A stretch of 64,000 bases of DNA from assembly GCA_021397835.1 (NCBI GenBank), contig JAJFZO010000094.1:2148501-2212500 (forward strand), read 5' to 3'. The position numbers and the translations under genes are program-made. Shown here piece by piece: positions 1 to 11,589 of the stretch (position 1 is its first letter; each line of letters starts with the position of its first letter). The notes below the pieces were generated by a model. The model was not told the DNA's origin and did no database searches. It worked only from the letters and a program-made list of their open reading frames with translations. Source of the stretch: Moringa oleifera. Its lineage: Eukaryota; Streptophyta; Magnoliopsida; Brassicales; Moringaceae.

Positions 1-2740
1 TCAATATGCCAGCCTTGAAATGTATCCAAGAAGTATAAAGGTTAAATAGTCGGGTCAGCGCACTAGTTATTTCATCTCTTAAGTAGTTGACAAGTGTCTG
101 TCCTTCTTTATAATGCTAAAATGGGTGAAGGAATTTAAGTGGACCGAATAATGATAGCAATAACTGAGGGCATACCTTGCATCATTTCCTTTTTTTCAGG
201 AAAATCGATCCTCGAAGAAAAGTCAGGAATATACCTGTTTACATCGAAAGAACCGATTGTGGCCATGCTCACAAAAAATGTAATAGACACCCTAGCTAAT
301 TTACTATATTAGCAGCATCCTTCATGGGTTAAGGTCCAGTACTCCAAGGTAGAGGAGTTAGTAATCACTTTGGTCATCATAGCCAAGAAGCTAAGACCAT
401 ATTTCCAAGCCAACAGTATCATGGCCATGAAGGATCAATCACTAAAGAAAACACTTCTTAAATTACACATTTCATAGAGAATGATCAAATAGAGTGTAAA
501 GCCTAGGGAATTTGATATAGAGTACCATCCCTGGATGACTATCTGTGCTTAACCCTTAGGAGATTTTATTACAAAGTGTTACGAATTTTGGGTTGATCCA
601 ATCACACAGAAAGACCAAGAAATGACAAACTCTAACAGTTATGTATGAAGCATGTGGGTGGACGGAGCCTTTGGAAAAGAAATGAAAAGATTAAGGTTCT
701 CATCTAAGGACTATAAGACATTGAAACACGATTGGTTGTAGAAATTTAGTTTTGAATGTCAAATAACAAAGCTAAATATAAAACCATGATAGTAGGGTTG
801 CGCCTAGCCGAAAAGATTGGAGTAAAATGACTCCAAATATTCATTGTTTTACTGTTGCTAGTTAGGTAGATGATAGGTGAGTATAAAGTTGGGGGACAAA
901 AGAATGGACAAATACTTGGAAAAGAGGAAAGGCTTACTCACAAGTTTTCGAGGATGCCTTTGTGAAGCACATTCGCTCGATAAAAAACATAAAATTGATA
1001 CACTCTCGAAGCTAAGAGGGGACCAAGGGCTTATTTGAGGACATAATTTTCAAAGAACTACTTGTCAAGTCTACCATCAAAGAAGAGAACGTGGCCTTGG
1101 TTGGTAGCCAATCGTCATGGATGGTACAAAGAATATCTAGAGGTAGGGAAAACCCCCAAAGATCCCATTGAAGCTTAGAAATTACACATTAATGTAACTT
1201 CTTATTGTGTTTTAAATAGGTAGTTGTGCCGCAAGTGTACTACATGGTTGTTACTTAAGTGCGTAACCCTAGACAAGTAGGAATATGTCTTAAAAGAAAT
1301 ACATGAAAGAATTTGTGGCAATCGCATGGTGGGACCCACGTTGATGCTTATAGATCCAAGTATGAATATTAATTTTGAAAATGGTTCGGTTATGGTTCAT
1401 GTAAATTTTGAATCGGAATCGAAACTGACGATCCCGGTTCGGTTTTTAATTAAATTATTTTTTAAAATATTAAAAATTAATTTTAAAAATTTTAAAAATA
1501 ATTTTAGTTTTAAAATATATATTTTAATAAAAGTATGATTATTTTTATTTTTAATTTTATTAAAAATTTATAATTAAAATAAAAATATTATATTTATAAT
1601 TAAAATATGAATTGAAACTGAAACTGAACCGAACCTAAATCTCTTTTGAACCGAGCCTTAACCAGAACCATAACTTAACGGTTCAGGTTTTGGTTCATCC
1701 TAACCATGAACTTTGAATTGACGATTCAAAATCGAATCCGAACCGTGGTCAAGTCTAGATGCTTAAGCTCTTAAGGTAAGGATACTTTTGATTCACAATT
1801 ACAGGTATATGCCTTAAGAGTTTGTCTGAAAGTGAAATCGATGTCAAATCTATTCAAACATCCTCAAAGCCTTAATCCCGACCTTTACAACCTTGTCCAG
1901 CCCATGTCCATTTGTGAGTGGGGAATTGATCTCAATGGATTATTGCCAATTGCTTTTAGGTAGAGAAAGTTTACCATAGTAATGATTGACTACTGCACTA
2001 AATAGGTGAAGGCAGAGGTTACAGGTCACCCAACAGAAGACGTGGGACTTCATATGGAAAAATGTCATGTCTAAGTATGGTGTTCTCCACGTGCCGATTT
2101 TTGACAATGGTAAGAAATTTCCAAGAAAAATGCAGACAAATAAGCATTAAGCAGTGGGTTAATTCAGTGGCCCACTGCTAAACAAATGGACAATGTGAAG
2201 CTTTAAACAAGATTATACTTAAAGCCTTGATGACTCGGCTAGAAAATTTTGAGAATAGTTAGGCTGATGATCTCCCTGAAGTCCTATGGGCTTAGGATTA
2301 CCAAGAAGAGCACCACAAAACAATCCTCGCTTTCCCTAGCCTTTGGCACTAAGCTTTCATTCCTGTAAAGATTGGCTTCCTTCCTTATAGGTGGACAAAT
2401 TTGATCCCTTAATCGATGATGACAAGCTTTAGGCAAACTTGGACTTACTAGAAAAAGACAAGGATCAAGCTCATATAAGAATGGTTGTAATATAACAAGC
2501 TATCACAAAGTACTACAATTAAAAAGTACGCCCCCAGGATTTCAAGGTGGGCTAACTAGTTCTTAGAAAGATGGAAGTCTTAGATCCTAAGTAGTAGATA
2601 AGGTATCCCTAAATTGGGAAGGCTTTATCAGACCATCAAGCAACTTTTTCCAAGATAATACCATGTAGCCACGCTATAAGGAAGGAAAGTGCTAAGGTCA
2701 TGGAACACAGATCACTTTAGCCCATATTATGTTTAGAAGC
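1..2740 (+). mobile_element. Degraded Ty3/gypsy (Tat-type) RNase H and integrase remnant
   Basis: Translating the + strand in shifting frames gives the order expected for the 3' half of a plant Tat-clade gypsy pol. An RNase H-like segment (about 320–1000) contains LRPYFQAN and EFDIEYHPW. The integrase zinc-binding arm (about 1080–1340) contains EYVLKEIHERICGN. The integrase core (about 1850–2330) contains IDYCTK, FDNGKKF and NGQCEALNKIILKAL. A C-terminal part (about 2390–2740) contains KVRPQDFKVG and LVLRKMEV. Stops and frameshifts occur throughout, so nothing here can encode an intact protein. The element enters from outside the left edge; its 5' half is not in the window. A hAT-like MITE interrupts the integrase at 1351–1757. 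Assignment to Tat rests on remembered family motifs. Confidence 0.75.
1351..1757. mobile_element. hAT-like MITE (copy 1) with 8-bp target-site duplication
   Basis: A 407-bp AT-rich insertion lies in the decayed gypsy integrase. It is flanked on both sides by GATGCTTA (1343–1350 and 1758–1765), a perfect 8-bp duplication typical of hAT transposons. Its ends are imperfect inverted repeats: TAGATCCAAG on the left, and TAGACTTGACCACGGTTCGG read inward from the right. The interior carries many GGTTCGGTT/AACCGAACC motifs around an A/T-rich core, so most of it can fold on itself. It has no transposase. The 70-codon ORF starting at 1326 runs from integrase into the MITE and is not a gene. A related copy lies at about 27659–28200. 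Confidence 0.72.
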
Positions 2741-3719
2741 CTTTCTTTTTGTCATAGGCTTGGAGCGGGTTGGCACCTCTCCCCATCATTATGTACATAT
2801 GTTATTTCAATTCAATGAAAGGTCACTCTAGTGCTTTCTTTGCTCAAGGACATTCAAATGTTATATAACTTTAAAAAGCGAAGTACCAAAAAAAAAAAAA
2901 AACAAATTACTACCCATGAAAACCTTGAATAGAGCAATAAACTCATTGAACCATATTCTCAAAGGAAAAAGATCTCCTAAGTAGGTGAGTAAACACCTCG
3001 AATTAGGCATAAAAAGAAAAAAGAAAACAAAAAAAGGGCCAAGGAATCCCCAGACTATATGTCCTAAGAAAGAAAACCTCTAAAGTCGACGAGTAAACTA
3101 CATGAATAAGGCACCAAAATGAATAAATGGTCAGGGCTAATATGGACAATACTTTTGAAAGGGGTAAAAGAATTCTTGTGCTCTATGTCTTGAGGGAAAT
3201 GACCTAAAAAATGAGGCATTAAAAAGACTAAGTATCTATAGAAAACATGTCCAAGGACTCAGACAAGGTTAAAAGGCTCGCTTAACTATATGTCATAAGT
3301 GAGAAGACCCCAAAAGTAGGAGAAAATGTGGAGAGAAAGGAAGAAAAGAGAAAGAGGAAAAGAAAGGGTAAGGGACAAAGGACACAAGAAAGGAAAAAGA
3401 GAATGAGACAACTAACATAACTGCACCAACCAAAAACTTCCATTTTTGTTAGAATTGCAGTCCCACATCACAAAGAAGTAGTAATAAAACCAAAGTAAAA
3501 CTTTAAAAAAAAAAAAAAACATAACCACCTACAACATCTCAACTAGCAGTATCGATCCTCAACTTCACTACTTTAATAGCACCTTGCTTAGTCTTTGAGG
3601 AAGGTGTGAGTATTTCGATCACGAGATCTTTTAGTGTGGCTAGAAGCTCACTATCATCATCCTTAGACTCGTTACTTTCCTCTTCTTCCACATTTTCCTT
3701 TAATCTGATCACGAACCAC
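2741..3719. other. Non-coding retrotransposon-derived stretch
   Basis: No coding region is recognisable. About 2940–3320 holds loosely repeated phrases resembling 'gtaggtgagtaaac…gaattaggca', spaced roughly 100 bp apart, as in the region 3' of integrase in Tat elements. A-rich tracts occur at 2888–2902 and 3506–3520. At about 3448 the sequence TGTTAGAATTGCAGTCCCAC looks like the start of a plant LTR, but no matching end was found. The part from 3520 to 3719 read on the - strand gives an acidic frame (VEEEESNESKDDD) of unknown origin. It may belong to the - strand gypsy element beyond. Confidence 0.4.
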
Positions 3720-4924
3720 CCAGGTTTAGTTTGGAAAAAATTTTAAGTAACGGATGCAATCCTTCTCCATCGTCATTCAATAGTATCCTATTTTAATTAT
3801 TCACTGAGCCATCATGTGACCATTTATATGTGATTCACAGACTACCTCATATATTTCCTGAATGATACTTTTTACTTTTTTTTTTTACAGACATAGTAGA
3901 GTAAGGTGCGGTCAAAATTTTCTCTGTATTAGTGATCCCCTCCAAGGTAAAATAGTTAATTAATCTCATTAATATTCTTTGGTTATTTTTTGTTGCATTT
4001 TTTAGGTATATCTAGTCTATGTCAAATTTCTTGATATCATGATACCAAGGTTTCCTACCTTTTTCTCTTTTTATGGTCATACAATATGCTGAGGATTTAT
4101 TGATACTCATTTTTATTAGTACTACTTTTTTTTGAATAATTAACTTGAAACAAGGTCATTGGCCATTTGCAATTTAATTATCCTCTCTAGGATGATGGTG
4201 GAAAGAAACATCTTTAAATTTCTCGAGTATTTCTTGCACATGTTTGTGATAAATCACCAAGGTAGAATACCTCCAATTTGATTAGTTTCCATTGTACGCA
4301 ATATTTAATCCTAATCTGCACATCTTATATTCAATCATATGATTGGTGGCATCAAAATCAAATCTAGTTGTCAAAGGGCAATAATGTTTATCTTGAGAAA
4401 TTAAAATGAGCCTAATTATATGACCCATCACATTGGATGCCCCATTAAAATACATTTGCCATCTTCGAGATCTATTTTCTTCATCTTTGACACAAGCAAT
4501 AAGGTCTTCATTTGAAAGATCCAAAAAAATACAAGCTGATATTCTTCAATGGTTCTATCAGGCAGAAAGTCTGCTATTGCGCTCCCCTTGATTGCTTTTT
4601 TAGATACATATATCAAATCATATTTTGATAATAAAACTTGTCACCTTACTAGTCTTCCCGATAGAGAGGGTTTCTCAAAAAAATATTTGATAGGATTAAG
4701 TTTTGCAATAACATAAATACTATGACTAAGCAAATACTGGCATAATTGATAAGCTGTGCAAGCTAAAACATAACAAATCTTTTTCAATCAATGAGTAATC
4801 ACACTCATAATTTGTGATTTTTTTGCTCAAATAGTATATAACCTACTCTTTCTTGTTTGTTTTATCAAACTGTGCCAATACATATCCTAATGAACATTCA
4901 TGTACCAATACATATAAATGAAAG
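3720..4924 (-). mobile_element. Second Tat-type gypsy element, 3' segment (RNase H, start of integrase)
   Basis: Read on the - strand from 4924 downward, this continues the RT–RNase H region that breaks off at 15607. It gives VIYYLSKKITNYECDYSLIE, then KKAIKGSAIADFL (about 4590), a second RNase H-like domain (about 4510–4150, with FNGASNVMG and DFDATNHMIEY), a link region with KPWYHDIKKF (about 4040), and the integrase HHCC arm with HINGHMMAQ (about 3810). Similarity stops near 3720. Several stops and frameshifts are present. The two halves of this element are separated by the copia insertion 4925–15606, so it must predate that insertion. Confidence 0.75.
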
Positions 4925-6387
4925 TGTTAGCTTCATAATACCTTTAAGCAATAAATGACTTAGATTTTGATAATAACAAACCCGATTATGCATGATCTAA
5001 TGAAGTTGCCAAGTGTAGCATGATGAAACTCAAGGATATCAAACATGAAGTCAAGAAGTAAGCAAAAGGATCTAAGTAACGAAATGAAAAGCTAGACCTA
5101 GGTAGAATTGAATGTTAATGTGTAAAGGTTGTTTTGCTCAATTAGTTAAGAACTCATGCTTACACTTCATGCATTCTCTTGTTTAAAAGCTTTGAACTCA
5201 AAACAAATAGTTTTGATGGGATCTACTCAAAAGTTTTTTAAGAAAGCTTTCAAATTGATTTCAACTTAGTAAAACACATTTAAGAAAAGAATTAGGATTG
5301 AAGTCTAAAGAGAAAATAGCATAAGGCATAACTGAGGGAGAGGAATGGCACTATCGGTATCAAACGGTACTATCACTAACTAGTACCACCAATAGAGGAC
5401 TAGCACCACCACTAAACCTATTGCCCCTTTAAGACACACAGGTTCAGCTCTACTAGGTATTACCAGTGGCTGACATTATCAAGAAGTTAAAGATACTGTC
5501 ACTTTACCTACTGCTTCTTTACTGCTTTTCATTACCGATACTACTAGTGATCAGCACCGCTAATGGGTTACACACACTACCACTTGACCTATTGCACCTT
5601 TGAAGGACAAAGATTCGACATTATTGGTGATTACCAATATTATTGGTGATCGACACTACCCGAGGATTAAAGATATTACTAGTTGATCTACTAGACCTTC
5701 AAAGCCTTGGGGTTTGGTACTATTGCTACTTTATTGGTACTATTGGATAATTCAAATCTTTGAGTGCAAATTAGTTAAGCAACACTACAGGTGTTAAGTG
5801 GTACTATCGATTCGAATTCTAAAATTCGTGTTTTTGAATAAAATGGCAATTTTTTTAGATATGTGTATAAATACCTTTTTGAAATTCTAAAACACAACTC
5901 TATGCATTTTCTCTAGTCATCTCTCTTGCTTTCCATGCTTTAAAATTCTTTAAATCACTTTTCTTTGAGCAAAATAATCTATTGTAATCTTCATTGTACT
6001 AGATCTACTCTTGTAAAAGTTTATTAGCTTTTAAAGCACTTTTCTTTTGTTGAGATATTAGTATAGAAATGTGGGTACACCTTGTCATATTGAGTCTTGG
6101 TAAAAAAAAAAAAAAAAAAAGCCAAGAAGTGTTTGGAAGAAAGTAAAGTAATGAAATCTTCAAGTGGAGACTTAAGGTCATGAATGTGGGCAAAATTTAG
6201 CCAAACCACGTAAATCTTGTGTTTGATATCTCTTACCTTCCTCTTACTATTTATTGCATGTATTAACTTCATTACTTGCTTTATATTACTAAATATTTTC
6301 CCAGATTAATTTATTTTTCAAGTAAAAGAAAAAAATTAAAAATACTCAATTCGCCTTCCTCTTGGGTTGCCATTCATAGGGCCAACA
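4925..6387 (+). repeat. 5' LTR of the copia element
   Basis: This 1463-bp direct repeat is the partner of 14223–15606. It starts TGTTAGCTTCATAATACC and ends CATTCATAGGGCCAACA, immediately followed by the primer binding site. By eye roughly one base in seven differs from the 3' LTR over the first 120 bp, which points to an old insertion. Between about 5340 and 5760 it contains imperfect repeats about 85–100 bp long, built from 'cactacc' and 'ggtactac' phrases. Several oligo-A runs and a TATAAATA-like sequence (about 5866) fit a promoter and R region. Confidence 0.85.
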
Positions 6388-6389
6388 AG

Positions 6390-6402
6390 TGGTATTAAAG
6401 TC
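6390..6402 (+). other. Copia primer binding site (tRNA-Met type)
   Basis: TGGTATTAAAGTC lies two bases after the 5' LTR end. It resembles TGGTATCAGAGCC, the usual primer site of plant copia elements that is complementary to the 3' end of initiator tRNA-Met. Three differences fit decay. Confidence 0.75.
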
Positions 6403-6519
6403 TAGGTACTCTAATTAGCTAAACTTAAGTGTTTAAGAGTTAAAGACCATAAATAGCAACCTTGAGAAATAGAATAGATTAGGGACTCTCTACAACTAGG
6501 GCCTCCACACTCTGATGGA

Positions 6520-7627
6520 AATAATTATAGTTATTGGAAGGTTGGAATGAAAATATATTTAAAGTCTATTGACTTCGATTTGTGAAAAATTATAGAGAAT
6601 GGCCCCTATGTCCCTAGTAAACTAATGGATGGTAGAGAAGTTAGGAAAAAGGAGGATGAATATAATGAAAATGACAAGAAGAATGAGAGTCTAAATGCAA
6701 GAGTGATAAACATTCTTTATTGCTTACTTGATAAGGTTTATAGAATTTGTGCATGTGAGAATGCACATGAAATATAGAGAACTTTAGAAGTTCTAAATTA
6801 GTATGTTCGTTCACAATTATGAATTGTTTAAACTAAAATAGAAAGAGATAATTAGTGAAATGTTTACAAGGTTTACAGATATTATAAATGCTTTAAAGAA
6901 CTATGCTAGAGTTTATCCAAATGAAAAAATGGGTAGACAAATTCTAATGTGTTTACCCTCTGGTTAAAATTATAGCTATGAAAAAAGCAAAAGATTTGAA
7001 GAACTTGCCCCTTAAAGAATTCATAAGATCTCTCATAACCCATGAAATAGTGATGAAAGGAAAAGAGTAATAAGAAAAAGTGAAAAAGAAGAAAGTGATC
7101 GAACTTAAGTCGTTTGCCAATGAAGAAAATGACTGATAAGGAAAGCAATGAGAATGACATAACTTTCATCACTAGGATATTCTAGAAATTCTTAAGAAAT
7201 AAGAAAAATTTCAAGAATGGAGGAAGAGATGCAAGGAAAGGAAGCGAATCAAGAAACAAAGGAAAGAAAGATCCGATCACATGCTACGAATGCAAGAAAC
7301 TGGGTCATATAAAAGCAAACTGTCCTTTGTTAAATAAGAAAAAGCACAAGAAAAAGGCACTTAAAGTGACGTGGGATGATAATGACGAAAGCTTCACTGA
7401 CAATGAAATATATTCATCTTAAGAATAGTAACAAGATCTTAATAACAAACCTTATGCTTGATCTTAACATGCCATATGAAGATCTACTAAATACATTTGA
7501 GGAAATGAATGAATTGCTAGAAAAACAAACTTATAGGTTAGAATCATTTAAGAAGAAACATATTCATCTTAAGAATGGTTATAAGATCTTAAATGATGAA
7601 AAAGATAAACTTGCATTAAAAGTATAA
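6520..7627 (+). pseudogene. Copia gag pseudogene with CCHC zinc knuckle
   Basis: This is the nucleocapsid precursor of the copia element, broken by stops. The N-terminal half (about 6560–6790) reads DFDLWKIIENGPYVPSK and CENAHEI, as in the UBN2-type gag domain of plant copia elements. A CCHC knuckle, CYECKKLGHIKANC, lies at 7283–7324 and would bind RNA. It is followed by a lysine-rich segment and then a coiled-coil-like stretch in an open frame at 7376–7627 (MPYEDLLNTFEEMNELLEK). The phrase 'catattcatcttaagaat' occurs twice (about 7409 and 7559), a small internal duplication. Confidence 0.75.
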
Positions 7628-8019
7628 AAGAACAAAGATCAAACATTAGACCAAAAATTAGTTGATGAAAATACTAAGTTAAAGAAGGAAGTATTTGACC
7701 GTACGTTGGTCTTCGAAAAATTTTCAAAAGGTCAAAGCTTTGAATATGCTTATTAGCAATCAAAGATGTAGCTTTAATAAGAGTGGCCTTCGCTATAAGC
7801 CCTCTAAGTTCTAAAAATACTACAAGAACTATTTTATGAAAGCTACCTCTTTGCAAGAAAAATCCAGTTGTACCTATTGTTGCAAAGTAAGTCATGTTAC
7901 ATCGAAATATCAATTAAAGGGTAGCAAAAGAATGGTGTGTAAGTGCCAAGAGGCATACATGCTGACCTGGATACCAAAAATCAACTCTTAAAGTATTGTT
8001 TTTTAAGTACAAGAAAAAG

Positions 8020-9250
8020 TCAAAGATAAGTGGTACCTTGATAGTGGATGCTCAAGGTACATGATGGGAGATGCAATAAAATTCTCAACCACCCTCACGT
8101 GGAAGAAAGAGGGATATATGACCTTTAGAGACAATGCCAAGGCAAAGTTATTAAAATCGACAACATAAGTAATCCTCATTCCATTATAATTGAAAATGTG
8201 TTGCTTGTGGATGGATTGAAACATGATTTGCTAAGTATTAGTCAATTGTGTGGTAAAGGCTATAAAGTTGTGCTTAAAAAGGATAGATGTATTATAGAGA
8301 ATGTTGAAAGTCATGAATTTTTATATGTAGGAGAAAGGCGTGCAAATGCACACACTATGGGCGTTGATAGATCATCTCTTAAAGAGGAACAATCTTTCAT
8401 CACTAGTAATGATGTTTAGCTATGGCATAAGAGATTAAGTTATGCTAGTATGGGTTTAATTTTAGAAATATCTAAAAAGTGAATTAGTTAGTGGTCTTCC
8501 TAAGCTTAAATATGAAAAAATATAAAGTGTGTGAGGCTTATCAAATGGGAGAAAAAATTGAAAGCTCCTTCAAGCCTAAGAAACACATATCCACATCTAG
8601 GCCACTATAATTATTGCACATATTTAATTAGACATCTAGAACACAAGTTTAGGAGGAAAATACTATGCATTTATAATAGTTTATGATTAATCTAGATTCA
8701 CTAGGGTATTATTCTTAGGATATAAGGATGAGGTATTAAAGGCTTTCATTAAGTTCTTAAAAAGGGTAGAAAATGAAAAGGAGAATACTATAAAAAAATG
8801 TTAGGAATGACCATGATGGAGAATTTGATAATGCTAAGTTTGAGGCTCATTACGATCAAAATAGTTATAATCATAACTTCTCCTCTCGTAGGATACCACA
8901 ACAAAATAGGGTTATGGAAAGAAAAAATCTGGATATCCAAGTAATAGCTAGAACCATGATTAATGAGAATAACTTACCTAAGTATTTTTTGTGCAGAAGC
9001 AATAAACACCGCTTGTTATATAATGAATAAATTTTTAGTTAGATTTAAGATCAAGAAAAATCCATGAGTTATGGAAGGCTAGAGTTCCCAATATTACTTA
9101 TTTTAAAGTGTTTGGATGTAAATGCTTGATCTTAAACACAAAGGACAAACTAGAAAAATTTGACTAAAAAACCAATATAGGAATATTCCTTAGGTACTCC
9201 ACTTCTAGCAAAGTTTATAGAATCTATAACAAGAGCTCCATGCATGAACA
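8020..9250 (+). pseudogene. Copia protease and integrase pseudogene
   Basis: The protease active-site region reads WYLDSGCSRYM (about 8029), with the DSG triad typical of copia aspartic proteases. A gag-pre-integrase segment (8198–8419) reads LLVDGLKHDLLSISQLC and is followed by LWHKRLSYASM, which carries the zinc-arm histidine. The integrase core is heavily shifted but recognisable at about 8810–9100: NDHDGEFDNAKFE, PQQNRVMERKNLD, MINENNLPKYF and NTACYIMN. The last part (VFGCKCLILNTKDKLEKFD) ends near 9165. Many frame changes make it non-functional. Confidence 0.75.
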
Positions 9251-9539
9251 TTGAGGAAATGATTCATGTAGTATTCAACCAACTTTAAGACAAGAAAAGG
9301 AAGTTGATGATTGGCCCAATAGAGATAGTTAAAGAAGTAGAGAAGCTTGATATCTCTAAAGAACCTAAGGAAGGTGATATAGAAAGACCAATTATAAATT
9401 GGAGAAGATATCTCGAATGATATCGATCATGACCTACCTAGAGAATAAAGAGTAACTAGAGATCATCTCTTAGAACAAATTATAAGCAGTCCATCTCAAA
9501 GGAGAAGGACTAGAGACCCTATAGGAAAGAGTGTGGAAA

Positions 9540-11009
9540 ATTGCCTTTATGTATGAAGTAGAACCAAAAAGTTTCAAAGAAGCTAATATATATGAGTTTT
9601 GGATGATGGCTATGTAGGAAAAATTAAATCAATTCCAGTAAAATCAAGTATGGGAGCTTGTTCTAAGACCTAGTGATAAATCCATTATAGGAACCAAATG
9701 GGTCTATAGAAACAAAGTAGATGAGTTAGGACACAATCTTAGAAACAAAGTTAGAATAGTTGCACAATCAAAAGGAGGGAATAGGTTATGAAGAAACATT
9801 TGCACCTGTAGCAAGACAAGAGAGTATTAGGATGCTGTGTGTTTTCGCTTTCTTCATGGACTTTAAACTCTTTCAAATGGATGTAAAGAGTGCTTTCTTA
9901 AATGGATTTGCCATGAAAGAAGTCTATGTAAAACAACCAGATAGAAGAGTTATGAGTACCGTAGTCATATTTATAAATTAAAGATAGCTTTGTACGGGTT
10001 GAAACAAGCAACTAAAGCTTCGTATGAGAGGCTGTTTAATTTTTTTTAACTGAGGACTTTGTTATCGAAAATGTAGATAACACCTTTTTTATTAAGAAAA
10101 ATGAGAAAGATATGTTGATAATGCAAGTTTATATAAATGACATTATTTTTGGCTCCATTAATGAAGAATTTTGCAATAAATTTGCAAAATGCATGCAAGA
10201 AGAATATGAAATAAGCATCATAAGAGAAACAAACTTCTTTTTTGGTTTGCAAATTAAACAACTTAGTGATGGCATATACATTAACCAAAGTAAATATGTC
10301 AAAGACTTGCTTAAGCACTTTAGTATAGACAAAGGTAAGGACTATGCCACTCCCATGGGTATATCAATAAAGTTAGACAAAAATGAAAAAGGTAAGGAAA
10401 TAGAAATGACATTATATAGAGGGATAATAGGGTCATTGTTGTACTTAACAGCAAGTAGACCCGATATATTATTTAATGTATGCATGTGTGCTAGGTATCA
10501 AGTAAAAATCATATCTCAAAGTGGTAAAAAGAATACATATTGGAGGGATCATTGATTTAGGGCTATGATATCTAAAAAGAACTAGCTTCGATCTAATTAG
10601 CTATTCTGGTGCAAACTATGCTAGCTGTGTCATAATCCAAAAGAGTACTAGTGGAATATGTCACTTCCTGGGATCATGTTTAGTCTCATGGTTTAGTAAG
10701 GAACAAAACTCAGTTGCATTGCCTATAGTTAAAGTAAAGCATATTGCAACGGCTAGTAGTTGTGCTTAAACACTTTGGATGAAACAAACCTTAAGAGACT
10801 ATGACTTGACATCTACGTGCATTTATATTAGATGTGATAATACTAGTGCTATTAATATATCAAAAAATCATGTGCAACACTCATGTACCAAGCACATAGA
10901 AATTAGGCATCATTTCCTGCATGATCGTGTGCAAAACGGATATGTAACACTAGAATTTGTTGCTATTAATGACCAGTTAGTAAAAAATATTTACAAAACT
11001 GCTAAATGA
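9540..11009 (+). pseudogene. Copia reverse transcriptase–RNase H pseudogene
   Basis: The RT starts with WELVLRPSDKSIIGTKWVY (about 9650) and continues with GYEETFAPVARQESIRM and FQMDVKSAFLNG (9786–9905). After a frameshift the palm reads VYINDIIFGS (10130), where the catalytic YVDD is changed to YIND. It goes on through FFGLQIKQ, YVKDLLKHF and GSLLYLTASRPDI to about 10490. The RNase H part reads CDNTSAINISKNHVQHSCTK and IEIRHHFLHD (10834–10930), the normal copia C-terminus. The loss of one catalytic aspartate plus stops shows it is dead. This order (integrase before RT) defines Ty1/copia. Confidence 0.85.
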
Positions 11010-11589
11010 GGATAGATTCATAAAGATAAGAAGAAAAATTAGAATGAAATTTCTAAGAGAGAGTAAAATTTGCTTCTTACTAATTAAAACATAACTTTAT
11101 AATTCATGGGTGGTTATTTTGCTTAAGCTCATGTTATTGCATTTTCTTGCATGTGTATTGAGTAGTCTAAAGTAAATATAAAGCTTCATTAGTTTTTTCA
11201 TCACGTAAAATTGAAATAAAATATTTTAAATTTTGACTCAAGTAGAGAGAGAAGCAAGGATGAAGTGACACCATTTAGGTAATGAAGGAATTGGTAATAC
11301 CGATATATACTGGTAGTACCAAACGGGGAAGAATGTCCACCGGCACTACTAAATGTGGATAGTTGACAGGTCTACATTAGGCTCACCAATACTACCGGTC
11401 CATTAGGAATGTAAAATTTCTCCCTTGATTTTTGCCCTAATCTCTCTAAGATTCTTTAAAACCTTAACTGCGCTCTTACCCCTAACGGCCTCTCTTCGTA
11501 CTAAGCCTAAATCTTGCCAAATTCAACCTTAAACACCTAAATCTTGTTCAATTTTTGAGTTCTTGTCTCAAAACTCTTACCTAAATTAC

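Noticed and set aside
1326..1538. 70-codon + strand ORF
   Set aside because: It crosses the border between gypsy integrase and the hAT-like MITE, so it is chimeric by chance.
5340..5760. CRISPR-like regular repeats
   Set aside because: The units are imperfect and long, and they occur in both LTRs of a plant retrotransposon. There is no spacer structure and no cas gene.
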